DNA of 64,000 bases from positions 39,422 to 103,421 of the forward strand of contig CACYPS010000010.1 in NCBI GenBank assembly GCA_902776305.1, given 5' to 3'. The notes under the pieces were generated by a model. It saw nothing but the letters and a program-made list of their open reading frames with translations, had not been told where the DNA came from and did not search any database. This document shows positions 44,012-51,722 of the stretch, piece after piece. Source of the DNA: an uncultured Lachnospiraceae bacterium. Its GTDB lineage: Bacteria > Bacillota > Clostridia > Lachnospirales > Lachnospiraceae. The translations under genes and the position numbers were made by a program. How positions within the stretch are numbered: the stretch's first letter is position 1; every line of letters starts with the position of its first letter.

Positions 44012-44671
44012 ATGACATTGGAACAAGTGAAGAACCTTAGAGCGCATTACAGGACGGTCAAAGAGGATGCTGCAAGAGAGATCGCGCGTCTGAAAGCTGA
44101 AATTCAAGAAAGTGATAGAATTATTCCGGAACTGGAAGAAAAGCGGATTGCCGCCATGAAAGCCGCTGACAATGCAGCATACACCGATGCCAGGAACAAT
44201 ATTGAAATGCACCAGGAGAGGGCTACAGCTCACACTGTAAGCATTATCAATTTGGAAGAAGGTCCCCTTATTTCCGCTGAAGAATTCAACCGGATGGACA
44301 AGGAACTTTACCGGCTTCAGGCCAGGATCACAAACGAGACCGCCGCAAGGTTCATGAAGTGCATCGATGATATGAAAGCTATTGCTTCCGAGTATGAAGA
44401 TGAAATGAGAATTTGCGACAATTTCGGAAAATATCTTCAGGAAGAAATTTACCGGAAGCGGTCACCGTATGACAATAACAGGATTGAAACCAGGATGAAT
44501 TACGGCTTCAACGCTTTTTCAAAGATTGTTCGTGTTATCAGTGCATCAGGAACTGATTGTAGCATTGCTTATTCAGATATTGAAAGACGCGCGGCAAATG
44601 TTCTGAAAGCGGAAGCCGCCGCAAGACTGGGGATGAAAGACAAGGCTAAAAAGGCCGCTGAGAGCGAATAA
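44012..44671 (+). CDS. Coiled-coil hypothetical protein of element 1
   Basis: 219 residues, helical throughout, with a strong coiled-coil N-terminal half (LEQVKNLRAHYRTVKEDAAREIARLKAEIQESDRIIPELEEKRIAA). The C-terminal half includes IVRVISASGTDCSIAYSDIERRAANVL. AGAGGGGAG just upstream is a good ribosome site. It shares a transcription unit with the 67-residue gene. Function not recognised; no enzyme motif seen. Confidence 0.6.
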   Translation: MTLEQVKNLRAHYRTVKEDAAREIARLKAEIQESDRIIPELEEKRIAAMKAADNAAYTDARNNIEMHQERATAHTVSIINLEEGPLISAEEFNRMDKELYRLQARITNETAARFMKCIDDMKAIASEYEDEMRICDNFGKYLQEEIYRKRSPYDNNRIETRMNYGFNAFSKIVRVISASGTDCSIAYSDIERRAANVLKAEAAARLGMKDKAKKAAESE

Positions 44672-44726
44672 CATACATTGTGTTGTATCAGGTGTTGCAA
44701 TGCGGTAATGAATCCGCATATATACG

Positions 44727-44761
44727 GCAAGTGTGGTTCACGAGTGATTAACCACACTTGC
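44727..44761 (+). promoter_or_regulatory. 12-bp hairpin directly before the sigma-factor ribosome site
   Basis: GCAAGTGTGGTT (44727-44738) pairs perfectly with AACCACACTTGC (44750-44761) around an 11-nt loop. The ribosome site AAAGGTG (44762-44768) starts at the next base, so folding could affect translation. No T-run follows. Confidence 0.55.
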
Positions 44762-44774
44762 AAAGGTGTTATGT

Positions 44775-45845
44775 ATGACGAACGAAGAGCTTGTATCAGC
44801 GTACCAGAAGACCGGCGAACGTGTGAAGCTTGAGGAAATCTGCAAGCAGAACGAACGATTGATATTTATGATTGTGAACGATTTTAGAGGCATCTATGCA
44901 GCAGAGAGCGCGAGCCGGGCAACGGTCATTGAATCGGATGATCTGAAACAGGATGGATATATCGGATTAATTCAGGCGGTGAAGAATTATGATCCGGAAC
45001 GGGGCGCGGCATTCTCAACGGTTGCCCTTCTGTATATCAGGGGTGCAATTCTCCGAGGATTAAGTGACCGGGGGCATACTATCAGGATACCGGTACATAA
45101 ACGAGAGCAATTAAACAGGCTTAGAAAGTTCCGGTCATCGTACCTTGCAGAATATGCGAGATACCCCAAAATTGACGAAATCAGCGCGTTTCTGGGTGTA
45201 GGTGGTCAAGAGGTCGAGGAGCTTCTGAAAATCGAAATACGGGCAAATATGGAAAGCCTTAACAAAGTGCTTTCAGATGATCCGGACGGGAGCGAGCTAT
45301 GTGATTTTGTACCGGATAGCACAAACGGGATAGAGGAAGCCGAGGAAGCTATTTTCAGAGACCAGGCAAAGGAAAAGCTATGGAACACGGTTGACAAGCT
45401 GGAAGAAGTTTCTTCTTCCATACTGCATGGATATTTTCAGGATGAAAAGACATTGAAGGAAATCGCGGAAGGCTTGAACTTGCCAATGTGGAAGACTGCT
45501 GATCTGAAAGAAAAGGCATTGAAGCAGCTGAGGAAGGGGAGCTTTTGGCGCGATATATCAGAGCTTGCAAAAGGGTATGAGATCGCGGACGGTACAAGCT
45601 ATCGGGGTGTTGGTGTCGGTACGTTCCAGAGAACCGGAATGAGCGCAACGGAGCGAGCTGCATTCATCCGGTTGGAATCTTCCGAAACGGCGCGCAACTC
45701 CGTACTTGAATCAACGGCAAAACATGAGAAATTCAAAAAGGCCGGCTTAACATGGAATCAGCGTAATGTATACCTTGATATGATTGACCGTGATAAGCGC
45801 AGAGCAAGGCGCGAGCGAATAGAAAAGCTGAAAGCGGAATTATGA
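44775..45845 (+). CDS. Element-encoded sigma-70-family factor
   Basis: 356 residues starting MTNEELVSAYQ (ATG 44775, AAAGGTG at 44762-44768). Region 2 is SDDLKQDGYIGLIQAVKNYDPERGAAFSTVALLYIRGAI, followed by IRIPVHKREQL and a region-3-like segment (YPKIDEISAFLGVGGQEVEEL). Region 4 is an HTH (LHGYFQDEKTLKEIAEGLNLPMWKTADLKEKALKQLR). About 95 extra C-terminal residues are basic and unlike standard sigma factors. It probably directs RNA polymerase to element promoters or acts as a sigma-like regulator. The stop overlaps the next gene (ATGA). Confidence 0.75.
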   Translation: MTNEELVSAYQKTGERVKLEEICKQNERLIFMIVNDFRGIYAAESASRATVIESDDLKQDGYIGLIQAVKNYDPERGAAFSTVALLYIRGAILRGLSDRGHTIRIPVHKREQLNRLRKFRSSYLAEYARYPKIDEISAFLGVGGQEVEELLKIEIRANMESLNKVLSDDPDGSELCDFVPDSTNGIEEAEEAIFRDQAKEKLWNTVDKLEEVSSSILHGYFQDEKTLKEIAEGLNLPMWKTADLKEKALKQLRKGSFWRDISELAKGYEIADGTSYRGVGVGTFQRTGMSATERAAFIRLESSETARNSVLESTAKHEKFKKAGLTWNQRNVYLDMIDRDKRRARRERIEKLKAEL

Positions 45846-46129
45846 CAGAAAGAAAAAGAGATCAGGAAGCGCGGCTTCTTATTTGTGAGCTTGCCAGTAT
45901 AGACGGGTGTATAGAACGGTGGCTTGAAATTCTGGAGCTGATCGCGCAAGACAAGCAGAGTGCATCAGAGTATTACGACAAGTTGCGTGAATATGGCTTA
46001 GAGTTTCCGGAACTTGAGGCAAGGACATTAGAAGCTGATCGGATAGCATTTGAGAAGGTTCAGGGAATCATAGAGATGTACCAGGACAAGGAAGACAGGA
46101 TAGAAGCAAGGCTTTCAGAGATGGCATGA
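45842..46129 (+). CDS. Small helical protein coupled to the sigma factor gene
   Basis: 95 residues; the ATG overlaps the sigma stop by 4 bases, implying translational coupling. Predicted all-helical and acidic (CIERWLEILELIAQDKQSASEYYDKL; FEKVQGIIEMYQDKEDRIEARL). The coupling suggests it could be a partner or regulator of the sigma factor, but no anti-sigma motif is recognised. Confidence 0.55.
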   Translation: MTERKRDQEARLLICELASIDGCIERWLEILELIAQDKQSASEYYDKLREYGLEFPELEARTLEADRIAFEKVQGIIEMYQDKEDRIEARLSEMA

Positions 46130-46427
46130 ACGGGCCGGCTGCTTGTGATCCGGAGAAAAAACAAGCCGCCCACATTGGAAATACCAATGCAAGCGGCAAG
46201 GCAAGCAAAGACCAACACCATGAACGGACAAAGAAAAGAAAAAGCAAATGGTGTCAGCTCAATGCATAACCAGGTATGGAGATACTACAACAAAACGGGT
46301 GCTTTTGTCAATCAAAAAGCCGCCCATGCAATAATCAATTACACAAGCGGCTTTGCGCTTTCTGTCGCGCGTGATCCAGAAGAATAGTCTACTATGAAAC
46401 GGGTGCTTGTGTCAAGCACACATAGAG
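46130..46427. other. Gap with nested hairpins between convergent genes
   Basis: GCTTGT/ACAAGC (46141-46146/46161-46166) is followed by GCCGC...GCGGC enclosing CATTGG/CCAATG (about 46166-46197). A third stem, AAAGCCGC...GCGGCTTT, lies near 46316-46354. An imperfect direct repeat (AAACGGGTGCTT) occurs near 46294 and 46397. The 80-codon ORF across it is probably not a gene. The stems may terminate both flanking units. Confidence 0.5.
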
Positions 46428-46760
46428 CTACTTCCGATATTTGGGATTCGTGCTTATGTCTTCTGCGAATTCACACACTTTCTTTATACCGGTGTCGTTC
46501 AGATCGGACACGGCAGCAAGCAACGCGCGTTCTTCCTGAGTGGGTATGATAGCACCATCCGTGATACTGGAAGGGAAAAACGAAAAGATGCTCATATCTA
46601 AAGCAACTGCTATTCTTTCAAGTGTTTCCAGTTTGGGAATGCGTCTATCAGTCTCGTAAGCTGCTATTAAAGGTTGCGTTGTTCCGAGTATCTTTGCGAG
46701 TTGCGCTTGCGAGAGATTCTTTTTTATACGTGCTTCTCTTATTTTAGTTCCCCAATCCAT
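46428..46760 (-). CDS. XRE-family transcriptional regulator
   Basis: 110 residues with a textbook XRE HTH: IREARIKKNLSQAQLAKILGTTQPLIAAYETDRRIPKLETLERIAVAL (about 6-55), followed by a short variable domain (TQEERALLAAVSDLNDTGIKKVCEFAEDI). The ATG at 46760 (MDWGTK) is chosen because GGAGG sits 8 nt upstream on the minus strand; the longer frame would start inside that site. It is divergent from the small HTH gene at 46914, with candidate operators between them. Confidence 0.85.
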   Translation of the reverse strand: MDWGTKIREARIKKNLSQAQLAKILGTTQPLIAAYETDRRIPKLETLERIAVALDMSIFSFFPSSITDGAIIPTQEERALLAAVSDLNDTGIKKVCEFAEDISTNPKYRK

Positions 46761-46811
46761 GTGTGAATCCTCCGTAATCACTGTAACACATAGATATATA
46801 AATATGAAGAA

Positions 46812-46856
46812 AAATAGATAAAAGTAGTTGCAAATAGATAATTATGATTATATAAT
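46812..46856 (+). promoter_or_regulatory. Promoter and direct-repeat operator of the small HTH gene
   Basis: TTGCAA (46828-46833) and TATAAT (46851-46856) are 17 bp apart. AAATAGATA occurs at 46812-46820 and 46832-46840, 20 bp apart (two helical turns), the second inside the promoter spacer. This suits binding by one of the flanking XRE proteins. Confidence 0.7.
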
Positions 46857-46913
46857 TTGATTTGAACATAAACATAATTATATCAACAAAATAAGAGAAA
46901 GCGAGGTGAGAAA

Positions 46914-47111
46914 GTGAGAATTGACGCAATAAAGCTAAAGCTGTTGGCGGCTGAGAGTGGTATGAACGTTCAGGAGCTTGCAGACGTTTCCGGGGTATCA
47001 TACGCAACAGTATGTAAGGCAAGAGCCGGTAAAGCCGTTACAGAGCGTACCATTGTAAAGCTTGCAAAAGCTTTACACGTAGATGCAAAAGAACTGATAG
47101 ATCAGAGCTGA
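46914..47111 (+). CDS. Small XRE-type HTH protein
   Basis: 65 residues, essentially one HTH domain: IDAIKLKLLAAESGMNVQELADVSGVSYATVCKARAGKAVTERTIVKLAKALHVDAKEL. The start is GTG at 46914 with GCGAGGTGAG upstream. It is divergent from the 110-residue XRE gene, forming a Cro/CI-like pair. It is the first of a run of small genes leading to the integrase. Confidence 0.8.
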   Translation: MRIDAIKLKLLAAESGMNVQELADVSGVSYATVCKARAGKAVTERTIVKLAKALHVDAKELIDQS

Positions 47112-47128
47112 AGGAAGAAGGTGAGATC

Positions 47129-47272
47129 ATGAAGACCTATAGAATCTGGATTAGTTCAAAGTCAGATGATTATGAGGACTATGAAGCCAGGACAGCAACG
47201 GAAGCAATCAACATGTACCGGAAGGAAACCGGACACTTCTATTTCTGGGATATGCGGATTATTCACAAATGA
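47129..47272 (+). CDS. 47-residue hypothetical protein
   Basis: The ATG at 47129 has GAAGGTGAG just upstream and starts 17 nt after the HTH gene stop. The product begins MKTYRIWISSKSDDYEDYEA and is rich in aromatic residues (HFYFWDMRIIHK at the end). This beta-alpha-like small protein is common in phages and integrative elements; function unknown. Confidence 0.55.
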   Translation: MKTYRIWISSKSDDYEDYEARTATEAINMYRKETGHFYFWDMRIIHK

Positions 47273-47313
47273 TTAAGAAATAAAAGCTAATGGGCATCGA
47301 CCACACAAATAGC

Positions 47314-47338
47314 CTTGTCAATGCGTCACCATTGACAA
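47314..47338 (+). other. 9-bp perfect stem-loop, first of a related pair
   Basis: TTGTCAATG and CATTGACAA flank the loop CGTCAC. A related stem (GTCCTTGCCAATG / CATTGACAAGGAC, loop CGGCAA) occurs at about 47567-47597. Both lie between small genes of element 1. They have no T-run and could be processing signals or protein-binding RNA. Confidence 0.5.
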
Positions 47339-47379
47339 AACCGAACGGATAAGTAAACACGACATCGAGGAGATAAAGC

Positions 47380-47556
47380 ATGAGCGAACAGAAAAACCTT
47401 ATTTCAGCAGTTGCAAGCCTTGTGAGCATGAGCAATGAGAAGTACGAGGCGACAAGATCGGAACTTTACAAGTCCGGTGAGGCCAGGAGCGAGAGCTTCC
47501 GGAAATTCCTTGATAAGCTTTTCAAGGTAGCAGATGAGATGAGAGCTGAAGCATAA
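47380..47556 (+). CDS. 58-residue hypothetical protein
   Basis: ATG at 47380 with GAGGAGAT upstream. The product starts MSEQKNLISAVASLVSMSNE and is helical and charged, ending DKLFKVADEMRAEA. It lies between the two related stem-loops and upstream of the integrase gene. No family recognised. Confidence 0.5.
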   Translation: MSEQKNLISAVASLVSMSNEKYEATRSELYKSGEARSESFRKFLDKLFKVADEMRAEA

Positions 47557-47735
47557 AAATGAAATGTCCTTGCCAATGCGGCAACATTGACAAGGACGCA
47601 AGGGAAACCATGAAAGAACGTGATGTAATCCCCATTCACCTATTTTATCAGGATGGGGAGAACGATGCAAGGGGCAGCGGTTAGCGCGGATCAGGCGAGG
47701 CCGCCGCCCCTTCCTGATAGAAAGAAGGTGCAAAG

Positions 47736-48872
47736 ATGGCAAAGGGTAAGAAAGAAAGCAAGAAAAAAGATGAAAAAAAGTATTTAACGCGAACTTTCAA
47801 ATATGAGGGTAAGCGTTATTACATCTATGGAAAGTCAAACAAGGAATTAAATGAAAAGGCATTCCAAAAGCGCGCGGAGCTGGAAGCCGGGACAATGGAA
47901 AGAGTGAACCCGACATTAAGTAAGTATTACGAGCAATTTACCGAAGTGCGGCGCGGATCAGTGAGAGAATCCACCATAAGAGCGCAAGCATACCAGTTCC
48001 AGGGAGCGGCAAGTGTACCGATAGATGGCAACGGCAAGACGCTGGGAGAGCTTCAGATAAGAGATATTACACCGAAGGACATGCAACACGTTCAGATGGT
48101 CCTTGCGTTTTCCGGAAGGACAACGGAAACGGTTAATAATATCATGGCACATTTGAAGCATGTATTCAATGCAGCGGTGAGAGATGAGACCATAGACAGA
48201 AACCCGTGTGCATGTATCGTCAATCTGAAGCGAACAGAGAAGCCGGCAAGGGAAACCATACACAGAGCATTAAGCCAGGAAGAGACAGAGAGATTTTTCG
48301 AGGCTGCAAAGAAGCGGAGTTCTTACTACCTGAATGTATTTGAAATGATGATCCGGACCGGAATGCGAGTAGGAGAGATTGGAGCATTAACGGCATTCGA
48401 CATTGACGAGAAAGCCGGGGTGATCCATGTTAGGCGAACGATTACCAGGGACGAGGCGAACGCTTACAAGATCGGAGATGCTGCAAAGACTGAATCAGGC
48501 CGGCGCGACATTCCATTGAATCCGGGCATACTGGAAACCGTCAAGAAACAGAAGAACCTGAATCGGTTGCTCTTTGGCGGCAACCTTCCGGAAACATTGT
48601 TCACAAGTCCGGAAGGTGCGCTTCTTAGAGATTATTCGGTAGATAGGGAAATGGAACGCTGCTGCAAGGCGGCCGATATTGAGCGAGTGACAAGTCACGC
48701 ATTCAGGGCGACATTTGCAACAAGGTTCATAGAGCAGCGTCCAGAAGACTACAAGACGCTTTCAGAGATATTAGGTCATGCTGATATCAGCATAACACTG
48801 AATCTCTATACACACGTCATGGAAGAGCGCAAGAAGGCAGCAATGGACAATGTTATTATAAAGCTGGGCTGA
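47736..48872 (+). CDS. int: Tyrosine recombinase integrase of element 1
   Basis: 378 residues, Tn916/phage-type layout. The basic N terminus (TRTFKYEGKRYYIYGKSNKELNEKA) is an AP2-like arm-binding domain, followed by a SAM-like core-binding domain (about 70-160) and a catalytic domain with Arg211 (GMRVGEIGAL), His321 and Arg324 (HAFR), His348 (LGHAD) and Tyr358 (LNLYTHV). All key residues are present, so it should be active. GAAGGTG precedes the ATG. It lies at the end of the element next to att copy 2 and is the only integrase in the window. Confidence 0.93.
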   Translation: MAKGKKESKKKDEKKYLTRTFKYEGKRYYIYGKSNKELNEKAFQKRAELEAGTMERVNPTLSKYYEQFTEVRRGSVRESTIRAQAYQFQGAASVPIDGNGKTLGELQIRDITPKDMQHVQMVLAFSGRTTETVNNIMAHLKHVFNAAVRDETIDRNPCACIVNLKRTEKPARETIHRALSQEETERFFEAAKKRSSYYLNVFEMMIRTGMRVGEIGALTAFDIDEKAGVIHVRRTITRDEANAYKIGDAAKTESGRRDIPLNPGILETVKKQKNLNRLLFGGNLPETLFTSPEGALLRDYSVDREMERCCKAADIERVTSHAFRATFATRFIEQRPEDYKTLSEILGHADISITLNLYTHVMEERKKAAMDNVIIKLG

Positions 48873-48879
48873 TGCTTCA

Positions 48880-49085
48880 GCGGATATTCTCCGGATATAG
48901 CGGATATTCTCCGGATATCTACGGGATATTTTCCGGATGTACTGGATATAAAACGGATATGACGGATATTTAGCGGATATGCAGCGGATATTTAGCGGAC
49001 ACGACGGATATTTACGGGATATTTTCCGGATATTCAGCGGATGTAGCGGATATTTTGCGGACAAAAAATGTCCGCTGAATATCCG
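48880..49085. repeat. Array of degenerate CGGATAT repeats after the integrase gene
   Basis: CGGATAT or a one-base variant recurs more than a dozen times in about 200 bp, often as AGCGGATATTT or TCCGGATAT, at irregular 10-20 bp spacing. It is not a coding sequence and has no conserved long unit or spacer, so it is not CRISPR. It may be a binding array for an element protein. Confidence 0.8.
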
Positions 49086-49091
49086 TTTTTT
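49047..49091 (+). terminator. Terminator of the integrase unit
   Basis: GCGGACA (49057-49063) pairs with TGTCCGC (49069-49075); the outer arms CGGATATT and AATATCCG extend the stem, and six T follow (49086-49091). It uses the last repeat of the CGGATAT array as its left arm. Confidence 0.85.
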
Positions 49092-49351
49092 CATGGGATC
49101 ATGTTTTATGTGCTTGAAAAGACATCTTGAAGAGATGGCAAGATACGCATTTGTACCACAAATGCATCTTGTAAGGGTGCGCCCTTAAACCCCGACAAAC
49201 CCCGTACAATCACTATACACAATCCCTTGACTTAGCTATCTCACCAGAATATTATTCTCGTTAGATGATGGCAAAAAAAGGAAAAATTGAAAATGTTGTA
49301 CTCGTGTTGTGCTGAATGCGGAATTGCTGATAAATACGGCAAACGTGGAAA

Positions 49352-49368
49352 AAGTCCCTTTTCCTGCA
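49352..49368 (+). other. att copy 2 (element 1 right end)
   Basis: Exact 17-bp repeat of the tRNA-Leu 3' end. The 157 bp starting at 49354 align without gaps to 53708-53864 with about a dozen mismatches by eye, including a terminator (49384-49394/49409-49419 plus T-run). Confidence 0.85.
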
Positions 49369-49778
49369 GTGAATTATATGGAGTGCCATCGGATGACATA
49401 TTATGTTGATCCGGTGGCATTTTTGCTTGTATTTAAGCGAAATATTAACCGTTATTTATGTTAACCGGTGTCGCTGGGTGTTGCTGAGATTCACTGGTTT
49501 TCGAGGCAAAATGGGTCAAAATGGGGTCAAATCGGGGTCAGGTTTTTCCGCATAAATAAAGGCTTTCTGAGAAGTCGCTGCTTTTCTTGAGCCGGATATT
49601 GCCGGCCGGACTTGGATTTCATGTATTCATGGTGGCAAATGAACAGCAGTTGTTATAAAATAAAACTGTACACTGTCATGAGTAAATGGAGTGAGCACTA
49701 CATACTGCATCCGTAAAGGAAGCACTTAAAAAGATTGCATTTGCAGAACAGGCGAGCCGCTAAAGGGAGGATTTTTGT
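49369..49778. other. Left end of element 2
   Basis: After the att and terminator, GGGTCAAA-type 11-bp repeats stand at 49513, 49524 and 49535. Two matching 11-mers occur near the other end (53650, 53661). The remaining 200 bp hold no gene; TATAAA at 49654-49659 is a possible -10 without a good -35. GGGAGGA lies before the 49779 start. Confidence 0.6.
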
Positions 49779-50450
49779 ATGGATATCAGGGACATCGGAA
49801 GCATAGATTTTGGATCTCTGGAAACTGAAGAGGCGAAGGCACTGGGGATCAACGTCCTGTTCCGGGAGGAGGACGGCACCTATGACTGGATCTACTGTAT
49901 GAACATGATGAAGAACACGTCCATGATGAAGTTCATATTCAAGGTCGTTGCCATCTGCTTTATCCCGGTAACAGCAATGCTGCTGTTTTTGTCCTGGGGC
50001 TCCGATGAATTTGCGATGATGGTGGGCATACTTGCGGCGTGTTTTGGAGTGGTGATGCTTATTACACTGTTCTCCGTTTGGTTCGTCAACACGATATATA
50101 AAGGCAGCTACATGCTCGTATATCAGATGAACAATGATGCAATCATGTTCTCTCAGACGACGGATCAGGCTGCGATGACCAGAACGATCGCGGGCGCGTC
50201 CGCCGCGGTAAATGCCGCGGGAAACAATATTGGCGGTGTGATTGCAGGAACCGGCCTCGCAATGAGTCCGAATGTGCACATAGCAAAATTTGCAAAAGTA
50301 TCATCCGTCAGAGGAAACAGAGCGGATAACCTGATCTGGGTAAATACTTTCCTGCAGTCTCTGATGATATACGTTCCCGATGAGTTCTATGACTTTGTAT
50401 GGAACTACATCAGGGAGCGCTGCGACAGAGCAAGAATAAGTGAACGCTGA
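49779..50450 (+). CDS. Two-span membrane protein, paralogue of 51051-51722
   Basis: 223 residues. An acidic N-terminal part has DGTYDWIYCMNM; two hydrophobic spans follow (about 52-72 and 82-105). Then come YMLVYQMNNDAIMFSQTTDQAAMTRTIAGAS, a Gly/Ala-rich segment (GGVIAGTGLAM) and a final beta-like part (VSSVRGNRADNLIWVNT) ending FVWNYIRERC. It resembles membrane-anchored PH-like proteins, but I cannot name a family. A paralogue of the same length lies on the opposite strand 600 bp away. GGGAGGA precedes the ATG. Confidence 0.6.
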   Translation: MDIRDIGSIDFGSLETEEAKALGINVLFREEDGTYDWIYCMNMMKNTSMMKFIFKVVAICFIPVTAMLLFLSWGSDEFAMMVGILAACFGVVMLITLFSVWFVNTIYKGSYMLVYQMNNDAIMFSQTTDQAAMTRTIAGASAAVNAAGNNIGGVIAGTGLAMSPNVHIAKFAKVSSVRGNRADNLIWVNTFLQSLMIYVPDEFYDFVWNYIRERCDRARISER

Positions 50451-50466
50451 TTAATATCAGCATTCA
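50441..50466. terminator. Bidirectional hairpin between convergent genes
   Basis: GAACGCTGAT and ATCAGCATTC pair around TAAT, covering the stop codons of both convergent genes, which are only 6 bp apart. Neither strand has a strong T-run, so its efficiency is uncertain. Confidence 0.45.
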
Positions 50467-50975
50467 TATTTTTCGGAGCCTATTCTTACTCGAACGTATT
50501 CTTTTACAAATGCTGCATCCTCCAAAGGCGCATACATTGTGTAAGTGGTTATTCCCTCCTTTAGAATGATTGCATTTTCCTTCTCCGATGCCCATTTTAC
50601 TTTGTCGAAGAAGACGACTGCGTCACCGCCTCTTGTGGCGTGCTTGTGACGGATACAGTTATCGTCCATTTCATATGAGCGGGTATCACTGCCAAGCGCG
50701 AGATATCCGATGAGGGCCGGCATACCGAGGATCATCCCGTAAATTAAGAGGATGAACAGTAGAAGTGTGCCGGGGCTGGTCAGACCTTCTCCCCCGAAGA
50801 CAAAAAAGAAAATCATGATCGCGCTGACTACAGTGGCGACAATTGCTCCGATTATATTCATAAATTTATAGTGGACAAGGGCCTGCTCCCGGGACAGGGT
50901 GTATTTCCATCGATATACACGGTCGGGACCCTGTACAACGCGGTCTGTGCTTTCCGGAGTATTTTTATTGGTCAT
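50457..50975 (-). CDS. Membrane-anchored PH/YcxB-like protein
   Basis: 172 residues from the ATG at 50975 (MTNKNTPEST), 8 nt after GGAG; upstream GTG/ATG codons lie in or against that site. Two hydrophobic spans (about 38-62 and 76-100) are followed by a beta-rich domain (SYEMDDNCIRHKH, DAVVFFDKVKWASEKENAIILKE, TYTMYAPLEDAAFVKEYVR) that resembles YcxB-type C-terminal domains. It lies between two paralogous membrane proteins in element 2. No enzymatic motif. Confidence 0.55.
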   Translation of the reverse strand: MTNKNTPESTDRVVQGPDRVYRWKYTLSREQALVHYKFMNIIGAIVATVVSAIMIFFFVFGGEGLTSPGTLLLFILLIYGMILGMPALIGYLALGSDTRSYEMDDNCIRHKHATRGGDAVVFFDKVKWASEKENAIILKEGITTYTMYAPLEDAAFVKEYVRVRIGSEKYEC

Positions 50976-51050
50976 AGTCATCACTCCACTGTGTTATTCG
51001 TGTGTCAAATTATCAGTATGCAAGTATTATTCGTACGTCACAAATAGTCA

Positions 51051-51722
51051 TTAATCGTAGATGATTTTTGCGTTCACGCAGCGTTCAGTAATGTAGTTCC
51101 ATACAAAATTGTAGGCGCTTTTCGGTACATAGACCTGCTGATACTGGAGGAACGTGTTCACCCAGATCAGGTTATCCGCTCTCTTTCCTTTGACGGAGCG
51201 GACTTTTTCGAACTTGGAGTGGTAGGCATTTGCTCTGAGCGTCATACCGGTCCCTGAAATAACGCCTCCGGTATTGCCGCCTGCGGCGCTGACTGCAGCC
51301 GATGCCGCTGCGATCGCTCTGGTCATCGCGGCCTGATCAGTCGTCTGCGAGAACGTGATTCCCTCGTTGTTCATCTGATAGATCAGCATGTATTTGCCAC
51401 CGTACATTGTGTTGACAAGCCATATGGCGAATACAACGACCAGCAGCACACCGCCAAAGCTCAGCATGGTGATAAGGAACGTGGACATCGAGAGCCGGGA
51501 GCTTGCCGCCATCCAAATCATCATGATAACGATTGGCAGGAAACAGAGACCGACAATTTTAAAATAAAACGAGAACATGGACCTTTCTTTCACCATGTTC
51601 ATGCAGTAGATCCAGTCATAAGTGCCGTCTTCTTCCTCAAAGATAGCATTTAGGCCTAGTGCTTCTGCTTCCTCGGTCGTCAGCGACAGAAAGTCAATCT
51701 CTTCAATGCTTTTATTGTTCAT
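51051..51722 (-). CDS. Two-span membrane protein, paralogue of 49779-50450
   Basis: 223 residues from the ATG at 51722, placed 5 nt after GGAGGA on the minus strand. That start gives exactly the length of the paralogue. Shared blocks are EEDGTYDWIYCMNM, YMLIYQMNNEGITFSQTTDQ, AAMTRAIAAASAAVSAAGG, GGVISGTGM, KRADNLIWVNTFLQ and FVWNYITERC. The two spans lie at about 50-72 and 80-105. Duplication followed by inversion around the middle gene is the simplest explanation. Confidence 0.6.
   Translation of the reverse strand: MNNKSIEEIDFLSLTTEEAEALGLNAIFEEEDGTYDWIYCMNMVKERSMFSFYFKIVGLCFLPIVIMMIWMAASSRLSMSTFLITMLSFGGVLLVVVFAIWLVNTMYGGKYMLIYQMNNEGITFSQTTDQAAMTRAIAAASAAVSAAGGNTGGVISGTGMTLRANAYHSKFEKVRSVKGKRADNLIWVNTFLQYQQVYVPKSAYNFVWNYITERCVNAKIIYD

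Larger units (their letters stand above)
48873..49351. other. Integrase-att spacer with repeats and hairpins
   Basis: No gene is supported. The first 215 bp hold the CGGATAT repeats and a terminator (listed separately). A hairpin (CAAGAT...CATTTGT / ACAAATG...ATCTTG, 49139-49172) and the near-palindrome AAGGGTGCGCCCTT follow. Two 11-bp end repeats (GTTGTACTCGT at 49295, GTTGTGCTGAA at 49306) lie about 40 bp before att copy 2. Confidence 0.6.

Noticed and set aside
46145-46387. 80-codon plus-strand ORF
   Set aside because: It lies entirely over nested hairpins and repeated sequence, has no ribosome site, and its product has no protein-like pattern.
48880-49085. CRISPR-like array
   Set aside because: Repeats are about 7-11 bp, degenerate and irregularly spaced, with no distinct spacers and no cas genes in the window. 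The 48-bp clpX repeats are directly tandem without spacers.
48771-49094. Minus-strand ORF with Tyr/Pro/Ile repeats
   Set aside because: The repetitive product is the translation of the CGGATAT array and part of the integrase complement; no ribosome site.
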